Shown here: in pieces, positions 9,048 through 16,930 of the stretch
How the letters are laid out: the number at the start of each line of letters is the position of its first letter
Position numbering within the stretch: the first letter of the stretch is position 1
Source: Streptomyces sp. A0642
Lineage (GTDB): Bacteria > Actinomycetota > Actinomycetes > Streptomycetales > Streptomycetaceae
NCBI RefSeq assembly: GCF_004795105.1
Contig: NZ_SSBL01000010.1
Span: forward strand, 62,001 to 126,000
Length of the DNA: 64,000 nucleotides
Direction of reading: 5' to 3'
Notes under the pieces: model-generated
Database searches by the model: none
Seen by the model: only the letters and a program-made list of their open reading frames with translations
Told to the model about the DNA's origin: nothing
Made by a program: the position numbers and the translations under genes

Positions 9048-9215
9048 CGGATGCTCCTGGATGAGGTGCGGATTTCTCGGACCTCCTGAGCAAACCTCCC
9101 GCCCGCACCCTCATGACCTGCGTTGATGACTTCCTTACGGGAAGGGCCCCGGCCTTGACGGCGTCTGTACGTGCCCGATACGCGCCCCATACGCCCCCAC
9201 CGCCCACGCAAAGAG
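9048..9215 (-). promoter_or_regulatory. Leader/promoter region of the kdp operon
   Basis: The 168 bp upstream of the first kdp micro-gene hold no gene. An imperfect TCAT-N11-ATGA dyad lies at about 9111-9129 and could belong to a KdpE site, but I cannot assign an operator or a -10/-35 pair with confidence. Confidence 0.4.
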
Positions 9216-9255
9216 CCGGTGGCCCGTACCCCTGCGAAGGGGTACGGGCCACCGG
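9216..9255 (-). terminator. Terminator after the DUF3710 gene
   Basis: A perfect 17-bp inverted repeat (CCGGTGGCCCGTACCCC at 9216-9232, its complement at 9239-9255) with a 6-nt loop. It begins 21 bp after the DUF3710 stop and insulates the kdp promoter region from it. Confidence 0.9.
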
Positions 9256-9276
9256 CCGGTGCTTACGGGGTGCGGG

Positions 9277-10041
9277 TCAGCGCACCTCGGTGATCTCGGG
9301 GCCGCGCTGGAGGCCCGCCATGCCACCGGAGAACTTGGAGCCCTCCTGCTCCTCCTGCTGAACGCCCTCGGGAACCATCTGGGCGTCGTTGGGGAGCTTG
9401 AGGACGATCGGGTCGCGCGGGGCCATCGGGCCGTCACCGCGGACGACCACGGTGTCCCGGAAGACCGTCTCCAGGAGACCGGCGGCCTCGGGCTGCACGG
9501 CGCCCTGCCCGGAGATCACTCCGCGCAGGAACCAGCGCGGGCCGTCGACGCCGACGAAGCGCACCATCTGCACGCCGTTCGCCCCGTCCGGGAGCTGTAC
9601 GGGGACCTGCGCGCGCAGCTCCCAGCCCAGGGGGCCCTCGACCTCGTCGATGATGCCGCCCTGCTGGGTGATGCCGGAGGCGATCTCCTCGCGGACCTCG
9701 CCCCAGATGCCCTCCTTCTTGGGGGCGGCGAAGGCCTGCAGCTGGATCGCGCTGTCGCGCAGGACGACCGTGGCGGCGACGATCGCGTCACCGGCGACCT
9801 CTACGCGCAGCTCCATGCCCTCGACACCGGGCACGAAGATGCCGCCCAGGTCGACCCGGCCCTCGCCGGGCTGGGAGACCTCGGAGATGTCCCACGGTCC
9901 GTCGGGCCGCGGCGCCGGCGGAAGGTTCGTCCGGCGCGATCCGCTCCGGGCGTCATCGAGCCCGTCGACGACCTGCTCGGCCTCGCGCGCTTCGTCCGCC
10001 GTGTCATCGGCGGAACCACTGTTCTTGCGACGTCCGAACAC
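9277..10041 (-). CDS. DUF3710 family protein
   Basis: Conserved actinobacterial protein of 254 residues and unknown function. It begins MFGRRKNSGSADDTADEA, has a charged N-terminal stretch, then the conserved core (GPWDISEV, VDLGGIFVPGVEGMELRVE, GPLGWELRAQVPV, DGPRWFLRGVISG). No signal peptide or membrane span is seen. The GTG at 10041 has an AAGGAAA ribosome-binding site and lies 1 bp from the dut stop, so it is probably translated with dut. The conserved thioesterase-dut-DUF3710 order hints at a housekeeping role, but no activity can be assigned. Confidence 0.9.
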   Translation of the reverse strand: MFGRRKNSGSADDTADEAREAEQVVDGLDDARSGSRRTNLPPAPRPDGPWDISEVSQPGEGRVDLGGIFVPGVEGMELRVEVAGDAIVAATVVLRDSAIQLQAFAAPKKEGIWGEVREEIASGITQQGGIIDEVEGPLGWELRAQVPVQLPDGANGVQMVRFVGVDGPRWFLRGVISGQGAVQPEAAGLLETVFRDTVVVRGDGPMAPRDPIVLKLPNDAQMVPEGVQQEEQEGSKFSGGMAGLQRGPEITEVR

Positions 10042-10042
10042 G

Positions 10043-10576
10043 TCACTTTCCTTCCCGGTCGGATTCGACCGAAGCGTAGCTGTTCCCGCCCTGGGGAACC
10101 CCGCCCCGGACGCCATCAACATCAACGGCGGCATGACCGCCGGTGGACCCGAAGCCCCCTTCGGCCCGCGCCGAACCGGGAAGCTCCGACACTTCGTGGA
10201 AGCGCACCTTCTCGACCTGCTGCACGACCAGTTGGGCAATCCGGTCGAACCGTTCGAACCGCACGGACTCGCGCGGGTCGAGATTGATGACGATCACCTT
10301 GATCTCTCCACGGTACCCGGCATCCACCGTCCCCGGGGCATTCACGAGGGCGACTCCGCAGCGGGCGGCGAGGCCGGACCGGGGGTGCACGAAGGCGGCG
10401 TACCCGTCCGGCAGCGCGATCGACACCCCCGTCGGCAGCACGGCCCGCTCGCCGGGCGCCAGCTCGGCGGCCTCCGTGGTGACCAGGTCGGCCCCGGCGT
10501 CGCCAGGATGCCCGTACGCCGGAATCGGCACGTCGGGGTCGGTCCGGCGGATGAGGACGTCGACGGGGTGGCGCAT
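10043..10576 (-). CDS. dut: Deoxyuridine 5'-triphosphate nucleotidohydrolase (dUTPase)
   Basis: Hydrolyses dUTP to dUMP and pyrophosphate, keeping uracil out of DNA and supplying dTMP synthesis. The 177 residues show the trimeric dUTPase motifs: GDAGADL (1), HPRSGLAARCG (2), GTVDAGYRGEI with its catalytic aspartate (3), RIAQLVVQQVE (4) and the glycine-rich GGFGSTGG (5). It is somewhat longer than E. coli Dut because of a C-terminal extension after motif 5. The ATG at 10576 shares one base with the stop of the upstream thioesterase gene. Confidence 0.97.
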   Translation of the reverse strand: MRHPVDVLIRRTDPDVPIPAYGHPGDAGADLVTTEAAELAPGERAVLPTGVSIALPDGYAAFVHPRSGLAARCGVALVNAPGTVDAGYRGEIKVIVINLDPRESVRFERFDRIAQLVVQQVEKVRFHEVSELPGSARAEGGFGSTGGHAAVDVDGVRGGVPQGGNSYASVESDREGK

Positions 10577-11160
10577 CAGGGGTTCACCTCGAAGGCCCGG
10601 GCGCGCTTGACCTGGTCCGGGTCGGACATCGCCGCGCGGATCTCGGCCGGGCGGCCGTTGTCGATGAAGTGGTCGACCTTGACCTCGATGAACAGGGCCT
10701 CGGCACGGACCGCCACGGGTCCCTCCGGGCCGCCGATCCGGCCGGTCGCCCGGGAGTAGATCTTCCGCCCGTGCACGGCGGTGATCTCGGCGTCGAGGAA
10801 CAGCACGGTGTCCACCGGCACGGGGCGGACGAAGTCCGTCTCCAGCCGGCCGGTCACCGCGATCACGCGCAGCAGCCAGTTCAGCGAGCCGAGCGTCTCG
10901 TCCAGCGCGGTGGCGAGCACCCCGCCGTGGGCGAGGCCCGGGGCGCCCTGGTGCGCGGCCTGGACGGTGAACTCGGCGGTCACGCCGACGCCCTCGCCGG
11001 CCCGCGCCTGGAGGTGCAGTCCGTGCGGCTGCCCGTCGCCGCAGCCGAAACAGTGTTCGTAGTGCGCGCCGAGCAGCTCGCCGGGTGCCGGGGCGTCGGG
11101 ATGCCGGACCGGTTTCACCGCGTCGGCGGGGGGCTTCAGGGCCGCAGATGTTCCACTCAC
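10576..11160 (-). CDS. PaaI-type hotdog-fold thioesterase
   Basis: Probable acyl-CoA thioesterase of 194 residues in the PaaI/4HBT superfamily. The motif HYEHCFGCG is typical of these enzymes, and HQGAPGLAHGGVLATALDE carries the HGG...D/E catalytic segment. The substrate cannot be read from sequence. The GTG at 11160 begins MSGTSAALK; the longer open frame upstream overlaps the promoter region of the divergent DUF3093 gene and is not favoured. It is the first gene of the operon with dut and DUF3710. Confidence 0.88.
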   Translation of the reverse strand: MSGTSAALKPPADAVKPVRHPDAPAPGELLGAHYEHCFGCGDGQPHGLHLQARAGEGVGVTAEFTVQAAHQGAPGLAHGGVLATALDETLGSLNWLLRVIAVTGRLETDFVRPVPVDTVLFLDAEITAVHGRKIYSRATGRIGGPEGPVAVRAEALFIEVKVDHFIDNGRPAEIRAAMSDPDQVKRARAFEVNP

Positions 11161-11218
11161 AGGCGCAGACCTTACCCGCGCGGCTACCCGCAGGTCGCGC
11201 CGTGCCAAGCTTGGGTTC

Positions 11219-11677
11219 ATGCAGCCTCCCACCGCGCCGTTCGACGAACGTCTCACCGCACCCCGTTCGTGGTGGCTGATCGCCGCCCTGGTCGGTGTCG
11301 CCTGTGCGCTGATGCTCCTGCCGCTGGGCACCCTGCCGCTGCTCGCCGGGCTCGCGGGCGGCACCGCGCTGTCGGCGGTGGCGGTCAGTTCGTACGGCTC
11401 CGCACGGATCCGGGTGGTCGCCGGAGCTCTCGTCGCGGGCGATGCGCGGATCCCCGTGTCGGCTCTCGGCGAGGCCGAGGTGCTGGACGCCGAGGAGGCG
11501 CGCGCCTGGCGCTCGTACAAGGCGGACACCCGGGCCTTCATGCTGCTGCGCAGCTACATCCCCACGGCGGTGCGCGTGGAGGTCACGGATCCCGGGGACC
11601 CGACGCCGTACGTCTATCTGTCGACGCGTGAGCCGCAGGCGCTGGCGGCGGCCCTGAAGGCGGCGAACCCGGCCTGA
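11219..11677 (+). CDS. DUF3093 family membrane protein
   Basis: Conserved actinobacterial protein of 152 residues and unknown function. Two adjacent hydrophobic segments lie at about residues 18-58 (WWLIAALVGVACALMLLPLG, LLAGLAGGTALSAVAVS), followed by a cytoplasmic-looking region with the family motif RAFMLLRSYIPTAVRVEV and a C-terminal PYVYLSTREP. It is transcribed divergently from the thioesterase gene across a 58-bp spacer and stands alone on its strand. Confidence 0.88.
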   Translation: MQPPTAPFDERLTAPRSWWLIAALVGVACALMLLPLGTLPLLAGLAGGTALSAVAVSSYGSARIRVVAGALVAGDARIPVSALGEAEVLDAEEARAWRSYKADTRAFMLLRSYIPTAVRVEVTDPGDPTPYVYLSTREPQALAAALKAANPA

Positions 11678-11689
11678 GGGCTGTCCGCC

Positions 11690-12706
11690 TCAGGGTTCCT
11701 CGTTCGGATCCGGGGCGGTCTTCGGAGCCTCGGCGGCCGGCGGGTACTCGGTCGGGACCGGGTACGGGCTCTCGGGGCGTTCCAGCGGGGGAAGCTCCGT
11801 CAGGCGGTCCCAGGGGACCTGTCGCGCGCGCAGGTCCTTCCTGACCCGGTCGGCGAGCTTCCTGGTGTCACGCCGGTTCATCATCGCGCCCACGGCGGCG
11901 CCGATCATGAACGGGATGAGGTTGGGCAGATCGCGCGCGGTGCGCTTCATGATCTGCTGGCGCAGCTCGCGCTTCATCTGGCCGCCGAGCGCCGCGTTGA
12001 CCGTCGTGGGGTGGCCGACGTCGATCCCGCGCTCCTGGGTCCAGGACGTGAGGTAGGCGGTGGAGCGCTGGGCGATGTTGCCGGGCGGGCGCAGGCCGTA
12101 GACCTCGTGCAGCTCCGCGACGAGCTTCATCTCGATCGCGGCCACGCCGGTGATCTCCGCGGCCAGCTCGGCGAGCATGGCGGGCGGTACGGGCATCATG
12201 GCCGCCGCGCCGATTCCGGCGCCGACGGTCGCGGTGGCCCTGCTGGCGCCGGCGATGAGCCGGTCGGCGACCTCCTCGGGCCCCAGGCCCGGGAAATGCC
12301 TGCGCAGCGTGGCGAGGTCGCGTACAGGGACGCGGGGAGCGATGTCGATGATTCTGTCGGCGATATGACCGATCGCCGCCTTGGCGCTCTCCCCGCCCTT
12401 GCGTACGCCCCGTTTCACTGATTTCAGACGGCCTGCCCCGGTCACGGGCTCCGTCCTGCCGACCTGTCCGGCCCTGTCGGCCGCGTCGGCCTCCGCTGCC
12501 GCCTCGATGGCCGCGACAGCTGCTTCGACTGCTTCGAGCGAGGCCGGGCGGCCTCGCTCGTCGTCCTGTTCGCCCGGCGTGGGTGGCAGGGCGGACCGCT
12601 CGGCAGGCGCTGCTACGCCCTTTGCCGGGCCTGTACCGCCCTGTTGCGCCTCCGGCGCTTCCTTGCGCCGGGAGCGCCGCTTCCGGAACGGTGTGTCCCC
12701 TGCCAC
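11690..12706 (-). CDS. Conserved actinobacterial protein of unknown function
   Basis: Protein of 338 residues that I do not recognise as a named family. The first about 90 residues are low-complexity, basic then acidic. The conserved part includes RHFPGLGPEEVADRLIAG, a weakly hydrophobic segment near 160-190 and NLIPFMIGAAVGAMMNRR, suggesting peripheral or hairpin membrane association. The C-terminus is proline-rich. It resembles EcsC-type proteins only loosely. GTG start at 12706, 13 bp after the DUF4193 stop, so the two are probably co-transcribed. Confidence 0.75.
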   Translation of the reverse strand: MAGDTPFRKRRSRRKEAPEAQQGGTGPAKGVAAPAERSALPPTPGEQDDERGRPASLEAVEAAVAAIEAAAEADAADRAGQVGRTEPVTGAGRLKSVKRGVRKGGESAKAAIGHIADRIIDIAPRVPVRDLATLRRHFPGLGPEEVADRLIAGASRATATVGAGIGAAAMMPVPPAMLAELAAEITGVAAIEMKLVAELHEVYGLRPPGNIAQRSTAYLTSWTQERGIDVGHPTTVNAALGGQMKRELRQQIMKRTARDLPNLIPFMIGAAVGAMMNRRDTRKLADRVRKDLRARQVPWDRLTELPPLERPESPYPVPTEYPPAAEAPKTAPDPNEEP

Positions 12707-12719
12707 GGCCGACCGGACC

Positions 12720-13016
12720 TCAGTCGCAGTCGCGGCAGATCGGCTGGCCGTTCTTCTCGCGGGCCAGCTGGCTGCGGTGGTGCACCAGGAAGCAGCTCAT
12801 GCAGGTGAACTCGTCGGCCTGCTTGGGCAGGACCCTTACGGCCAGTTCTTCGTTGGACAGGTCTGCGCCGGGCAGTTCCAGTCCTTCGGCCGCGTCGAAT
12901 TCGTCGACGTCGACGGCGGACGCCGTCTTGTCGCTCCGGCGAGCCTTGAGCTCTTCAAGGCTGTCCTGATCGACGTCGTCGTCGGTCTTGCGTGGGGTGT
13001 CGTAATCCGTTGCCAT
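12720..13016 (-). CDS. DUF4193 family protein, probable zinc-ribbon
   Basis: Small conserved actinobacterial protein of 98 residues. The acidic N-terminal half (MATDYDTPRKTDDDVDQDS) leads to a C-terminal pair of cysteine knuckles, CMSC and CRDC, likely to bind one zinc ion. The family is sometimes linked to the RNA polymerase machinery, but no function is established. A GGGGGAGAG ribosome-binding site precedes the ATG at 13016. It is the first gene of a two-gene unit, with a long upstream region holding a palindrome and a hairpin. Confidence 0.9.
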   Translation of the reverse strand: MATDYDTPRKTDDDVDQDSLEELKARRSDKTASAVDVDEFDAAEGLELPGADLSNEELAVRVLPKQADEFTCMSCFLVHHRSQLAREKNGQPICRDCD

Positions 13017-13421
13017 TGTCGCTCTCCCCCTCTGGGTGTCTGCGGTGTCTCAGCGCTCGTAACGCGTGAGAGGCCGGACTTGTGCCCGACCCGAGGCGGA
13101 GATTTTGCCTCACATCAAGGTCTGTTACTCAATCGACACCCAAAAGGACCGCTCGAGAGTGATCGGCTTGGGTGGCGATGGGGACCGTACACGGTCCCGG
13201 CGGCACTGTTCGCCAGCGCCACCCCGTGTACTTCCCGTGATACCGGGCCCCGAAAACCCGACTTTTACCGGTTTTCCGGTGGGATCCCTGATCACGGAGC
13301 GTGGACGGGCGAAAAATCGCTCCTGTGATCGATCACACACGGCCTCTCCGGGATCGAGTCCCGAAAATTCCGCTCAAAGCGAACAAAAATAATCCGTTCG
13401 CATCTCGCCCTTCCCAGCTTC
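13017..13421 (-). promoter_or_regulatory. 405-bp gene-free leader between cutS and the DUF4193 gene
   Basis: No gene is seen. The region should hold the DUF4193 promoter and the end of the cutRS transcript. Its distal part is less GC-rich than the surroundings and includes a 13-bp imperfect hairpin (13290-13301 with 13318-13330) and a perfect palindrome at 13324-13337. Confidence 0.6.
13324..13337. promoter_or_regulatory. Perfect 14-bp palindrome, candidate operator
   Basis: The sequence TGTGATCGATCACA is a perfect palindrome about 310 bp upstream of the DUF4193 start. It resembles a Crp half-site pair, but the spacing between the TGTGA and TCACA arms is 4 rather than 6. The protein that binds it, if any, is unknown. 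Confidence 0.45.
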
Positions 13422-14657
13422 TCAGACAGGCAGTGAGACGCGCATCACAAGACCACCGCCCTCGCGGGGCTCGGCGATGATACGGCCTCCGTGAGCGCGC
13501 GCCACGGAGCGCGCGATCGACAGGCCGAGGCCGACCCCCTTGTCGCTGCCCGTTCGCTCCGTACGGAGCCGCCTGAAGGGCTCGAAGAGGTTGTCGATCT
13601 CGTAGGCGGGGACCACCGGTCCGGTGTTCGTGACGACCATCAGGGCCTGCCCCGGCATCAGCTCGGTGCTGACCTCGACCCAGCCCTCCTCCGGGACGTT
13701 GTAGCGCACCGCGTTCTGGACGAGGTTCAGCGCGATCCGCTCCAGCAGGACGCCGTTGCCCTGGACGACGGCCGGGGCCAGCTCGGCCCGCATCTCCACG
13801 CCCTTCGCCTCGGCCTCGCCCCGGGCCTGGTCCAGCGCCCGGGAGGCCACCTCGGCCAGGTCGACGGGCTTGCGCTCGACGATCTGGTTGTCGCTGCGGG
13901 CGAGCAGCAGCAAGCCCTCCACGAGCTGCTCACTGCGTTCGTTGGTGGCCAGCAGCGTCTTGCCCAGCTGATGGAGCTCCGGCGGCGCCTCGGGGTCGGA
14001 GAGGTGGACCTCCAGCAGCGTGCGGTTGATCGCCAGCGGGGTGCGCAGCTCGTGCGACGCGTTCCCGACGAACCGCTGCTGCGCGGTGAAGGCCCGCTCC
14101 AGCCGGTCCAGCATGTCGTCGAAGGTGTCGGCCAGCTCCTTGAACTCGTCGTCCGGCCCGTCCAGCTCGATGCGGCGGGACAGGTCGGTTCCGGCCACCC
14201 TGCGGGCGATGCGGGTGATCCGGCCCAGCGGCGAGAGCACCCGCCCCGCCATGGCGTAGCCGAAGGCGAAGGCGATGACGCTCAGGCCCACGAGGGCCAG
14301 CAGCGACCGGTTGAGGAGCGTGTCGAGCGCCTGCTGGCGCTGGTGGTTGACGCAGGAGTTCATCGCCGCGTTGACGGCGCTCGGCGAGGTGCCCTCCCCC
14401 AGCAGGTTGCAGACCTCGCTGGACACATGACCGTCGACGATCTTGAACGGCAGTTCGCTGCCCACGTGCAGGGCCTGGGCCGCCAGCATGTAGATGATCG
14501 ACAGCAGCAGAATGCCGGCGATCAGGAACATGCCGCCGTACAGCAGCGTGAGCCGTATCCGGATGGTCGGGCGCAGCCAGGGGTACGGGGGCTCCTGCTG
14601 CTTGGGCTCCCAGGTGGGTTTGGGGGGCGCCGACGCGGGCGGCGGGACGGTGGGCAC
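13422..14657 (-). CDS. cutS: CutS, envelope-sensing histidine kinase
   Basis: Sensor kinase partner of CutR, 411 residues. A proline-rich N-terminus leads to TM1 (about 36-58), a short extracytoplasmic sensor loop (59-116) with two cysteines, C83 and C102, TM2 (about 117-137), HAMP, HisKA with H202 in GNASHELRTPLA, and an HATPase domain with GVGLGLSIA. In Streptomyces the CutS sensor-loop cysteines are reported to be conserved and tied to disulphide/secretion stress sensing, which fits what is seen. GTG start at 14657, 5 bp after the cutR stop. Confidence 0.92.
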   Translation of the reverse strand: MPTVPPPASAPPKPTWEPKQQEPPYPWLRPTIRIRLTLLYGGMFLIAGILLLSIIYMLAAQALHVGSELPFKIVDGHVSSEVCNLLGEGTSPSAVNAAMNSCVNHQRQQALDTLLNRSLLALVGLSVIAFAFGYAMAGRVLSPLGRITRIARRVAGTDLSRRIELDGPDDEFKELADTFDDMLDRLERAFTAQQRFVGNASHELRTPLAINRTLLEVHLSDPEAPPELHQLGKTLLATNERSEQLVEGLLLLARSDNQIVERKPVDLAEVASRALDQARGEAEAKGVEMRAELAPAVVQGNGVLLERIALNLVQNAVRYNVPEEGWVEVSTELMPGQALMVVTNTGPVVPAYEIDNLFEPFRRLRTERTGSDKGVGLGLSIARSVARAHGGRIIAEPREGGGLVMRVSLPV

Positions 14658-14662
14658 GGCCC

Positions 14663-15316
14663 TCAGATCCGGTAGCCGGAGCCGGGCACCGTGACGATCA
14701 CCGGGGGCTCGCCGAGCTTGCGCCGCAGTGTCATGACGGTCACCCGGACGACGTTGGTGAACGGGTCGGTGTTCTCGTCCCAGGCCTTCTCCAGGAGCTG
14801 CTCGGCCGAGACGACCGCGCCCTCGCTGCGCATCAGGACCTCCAGCACCGCGAACTCCTTGGGAGCGAGCTGCACCTCCTGGTCGCCGCGGAAGACCTCG
14901 CGCCGGTTCGGGTCGAGCTTGATCCCCGCCCGTTCCAGCACGGGCGGCAGCGCGACCGTGGTGCGGCGGCCGAGGGCCCTCACCCGCGCGGTCAGCTCGC
15001 TGAAGGCGAAGGGCTTGGGCAGGTAGTCGTCCGCGCCGAGCTCCAGGCCCTCCACCCGGTCGCTGACGTCCCCGGAGGCGGTGAGCATGAGCACCCGGGT
15101 CGGCATGCCCAGCTCGACGATCCGGCGGCAGACGTCGTCGCCGTGCACCAGCGGGAGGTCCCGGTCCAGGACCACGACGTCGTAGTCGTTGACCTCGATG
15201 CGCTCCAGGGCCGCCGCGCCGTCGTACACGACATCGACGGCCATGGCCTCACGGCGCAGCCCGGTGGCCACCGCATCGGCGAGCAGCTGCTCGTCCTCCA
15301 CGACGAGTACGCGCAC
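14663..15316 (-). CDS. cutR: CutR, OmpR-family response regulator
   Basis: Response regulator of the CutRS system, 217 residues, the length known for CutR. The receiver domain has phospho-acceptor D51 in VVVLDRDLP and KPFAFSEL around the conserved lysine. The winged-helix output domain carries LAPKEFAVLEVLMRSEGAVVS and ends VPGSGYRI. It starts with GTG at 15316 behind a strong AAGGAAGGAAG ribosome-binding site. Directly upstream lie three 13-bp direct repeats that may be its own binding sites. Position next to ferrochelatase and inositol phosphatase genes matches the usual cutRS neighbourhood. Confidence 0.93.
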   Translation of the reverse strand: MRVLVVEDEQLLADAVATGLRREAMAVDVVYDGAAALERIEVNDYDVVVLDRDLPLVHGDDVCRRIVELGMPTRVLMLTASGDVSDRVEGLELGADDYLPKPFAFSELTARVRALGRRTTVALPPVLERAGIKLDPNRREVFRGDQEVQLAPKEFAVLEVLMRSEGAVVSAEQLLEKAWDENTDPFTNVVRVTVMTLRRKLGEPPVIVTVPGSGYRI

Positions 15317-15332
15317 GGCGCTTCCTTCCTTA

Positions 15333-15371
15333 GAACTTCACAGCAGAACGTCACAGCAGGACTTCACAGCG
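15333..15371 (-). promoter_or_regulatory. Three 13-bp direct repeats upstream of cutR
   Basis: Consecutive units at 15333-15345, 15346-15358 and 15359-15371 read GAACTTCACAGCA, GAACGTCACAGCA and GGACTTCACAGCG on the plus strand. They end 17 bp from the cutR start codon. OmpR-family regulators bind direct repeats of about one helical turn, so an autoregulatory site is plausible. Confidence 0.6.
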
Positions 15372-15780
15372 GATCTTCATGTCTTCACGGCAGAGCCTCG
15401 CGGCAGAGTCCCGCCGCAGGGTCCCGCCACGTTCCGCACGGACCCGCGGGGCGTCCGGACGGACCCGTGGTCCATGATCCGGACCGCGTCCCAGCACGGT
15501 CTGTGCGGCTCCATCCTGCCCGTAACGCGTATAAACCGGCGGTAAGACGGCGCTGCCCGACCTGCGGCTTCACGGAATCCGGAGGATTTCCGGGCCAGTT
15601 GAGGTTTCTCTGAGGTTCGGGCCGGGGAGGACGAATTCACACCCGCGATCACGTCTTGTATGTGGCGTGCCACAGGCACCTCCATCCCCCGGAGAGTGCG
15701 TGATCACCCGCCCTACCGCCTCGGCGGAGGGAAACCCGGGCACACCCCCGTGCCACCGACCCACGATGAGGGGGCGCTTC
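15372..15780. promoter_or_regulatory. Gene-free spacer upstream of cutR and of the small conserved gene
   Basis: About 400 bp between divergent genes. Open frames here lack Streptomyces codon character. A weaker continuation of the TTCACGGCAG-type motif is seen near 15382-15395. No other structure was recognised. Confidence 0.5.
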
Positions 15781-15954
15781 ATGGACGCTTTCACCGCAGG
15801 TCTGCTGCAACGCATCCAGACCACCGAGTCCGACCTCACGAAGGCACGCGAAACGGGCGACGACTTCCTCGCGGACGTCGAGCAGGGCGAGCTGGACGAC
15901 CTGCTCCGCCTCGCTGCCGAGCACGGTGTTCACATCGGCGCCACAAGCGTCTGA
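15781..15954 (+). CDS. Small conserved Streptomyces protein, 57 residues
   Basis: Short soluble acidic protein beginning MDAFTAGLLQRIQ and ending GVHIGATSV, largely helical with charged repeats (ESDLTKARETGDDFLADVEQ). No known domain is recognised. The ATG at 15781 has a GAGGGGG ribosome-binding site 8-9 nt upstream; an earlier in-frame ATG at 15766 lacks one. It is followed 8 bp after its stop by a very strong terminator, supporting a real transcription unit. Function unknown. Confidence 0.75.
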   Translation: MDAFTAGLLQRIQTTESDLTKARETGDDFLADVEQGELDDLLRLAAEHGVHIGATSV

Positions 15955-15962
15955 GCCGCTAC

Positions 15963-16006
15963 GGGAAGGCCCCGCGGATGCGCGTGCGCATCCGCGGGGC
16001 CTTCCC
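15963..16006. terminator. Bidirectional terminator
   Basis: A perfect 21-bp inverted repeat (15963-15983 with 15986-16006), the innermost bases forming the loop. It lies between the convergent small gene and the inositol monophosphatase gene and can serve both. Confidence 0.9.
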
Positions 16007-16068
16007 CCGGTTCCCGTGGCGCCCCCGGCCGGCTCAGCGGCGCTCACGGGCCGTGGGCGGCCGGCTCC

Positions 16069-16887
16069 TCAGTCGTGCCAGGCGCCCAGTTCCTCCAGCA
16101 GTGCCTGGAGGGGCTCGAAGACCCCCGGCGCCGCGGCCACCGTCAGCCCGCCGTCGGCGGGCAGTCCGGGGCGGCCGCCCGTCAGCGCGCCCGCTTCCCG
16201 GGCGATCAGGTCTCCGGCCGCGAGGTCCCACGGGTGGAGGCCGCGCTCGTAGTAGCCGTCGAGGCGGCCGGCGGCGACGTCGCAGAGATCGATCGCCGCG
16301 GAGCCGCCGCGCCGGATGTCGCGCAGCCGCGGGATCAGGACGCGCGCCACCTCCGCCTGGTGGGCGCGTACGCCGGCGACGTAGTTGAAGCCGGTCGACA
16401 CGAGCGCCTGGTCGAGCGGCGGGGCCGGCCGGCAGCGCAGCCGGGCCCCTTCGCCGAACGCCCCGCCCTTCGCGTACGCACCGCCGCCGAGGACCGCGTG
16501 ATAGGTCTCCCCGCGCATCGGGACCTCCACCACGCCCACGATCCGCTCTCCGTCGCGTTCCGCCGCGACGGAGACGGCCCAGGTGGGCAGGCCGTAGAGG
16601 TAGTTCACCGTGCCGTCGAGGGGGTCGATCACCCAGCGCACTCCGCTGCTGCCCTCCGAGCTGGCCCCCTCCTCGCCGAGGAAGCCGTCGTGCGGGCGGC
16701 GCTCGGACAGGAAGCCGGTGATCAGCTGCTCGGCGGCGATGTCCATCTCGGTGACGACGTCCACCGGACTGGACTTGGTCGCGGCCACTCCCAGGTCGGC
16801 GGGGCGGCCGTCGCGCAGCAGCGCACCGGCGCGCCGGGCCACGTCGAGGGCGAGATCGAGCAGTTCGGGCAGCAGGGGGTCGGTCAC
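16069..16887 (-). CDS. Inositol monophosphatase family protein
   Basis: Magnesium-dependent sugar/inositol phosphatase of 272 residues. Metal- and phosphate-binding motifs are present: GEEGA (glutamate), DPLDGTVNYL (two aspartates) and the distal WDLAAGDLIAREAG. The substrate may be inositol-1-phosphate, histidinol phosphate or another sugar phosphate; sequence alone does not decide. GTG start at 16887. It lies 43 bp downstream of the ferrochelatase gene on the same strand, so the two may be co-transcribed. Confidence 0.92.
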   Translation of the reverse strand: MTDPLLPELLDLALDVARRAGALLRDGRPADLGVAATKSSPVDVVTEMDIAAEQLITGFLSERRPHDGFLGEEGASSEGSSGVRWVIDPLDGTVNYLYGLPTWAVSVAAERDGERIVGVVEVPMRGETYHAVLGGGAYAKGGAFGEGARLRCRPAPPLDQALVSTGFNYVAGVRAHQAEVARVLIPRLRDIRRGGSAAIDLCDVAAGRLDGYYERGLHPWDLAAGDLIAREAGALTGGRPGLPADGGLTVAAAPGVFEPLQALLEELGAWHD

Positions 16888-16930
16888 GGCTCTCCCAGGG
16901 GTGAGGGTGTCGGGGCGGAACGGGCGGGCG

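Noticed and set aside
13324..13337. Crp binding site
   Set aside because: The arms TGTGA/TCACA are right but the 4-bp spacing does not fit the 6-bp spacing of Crp sites; kept only as an unassigned palindrome.
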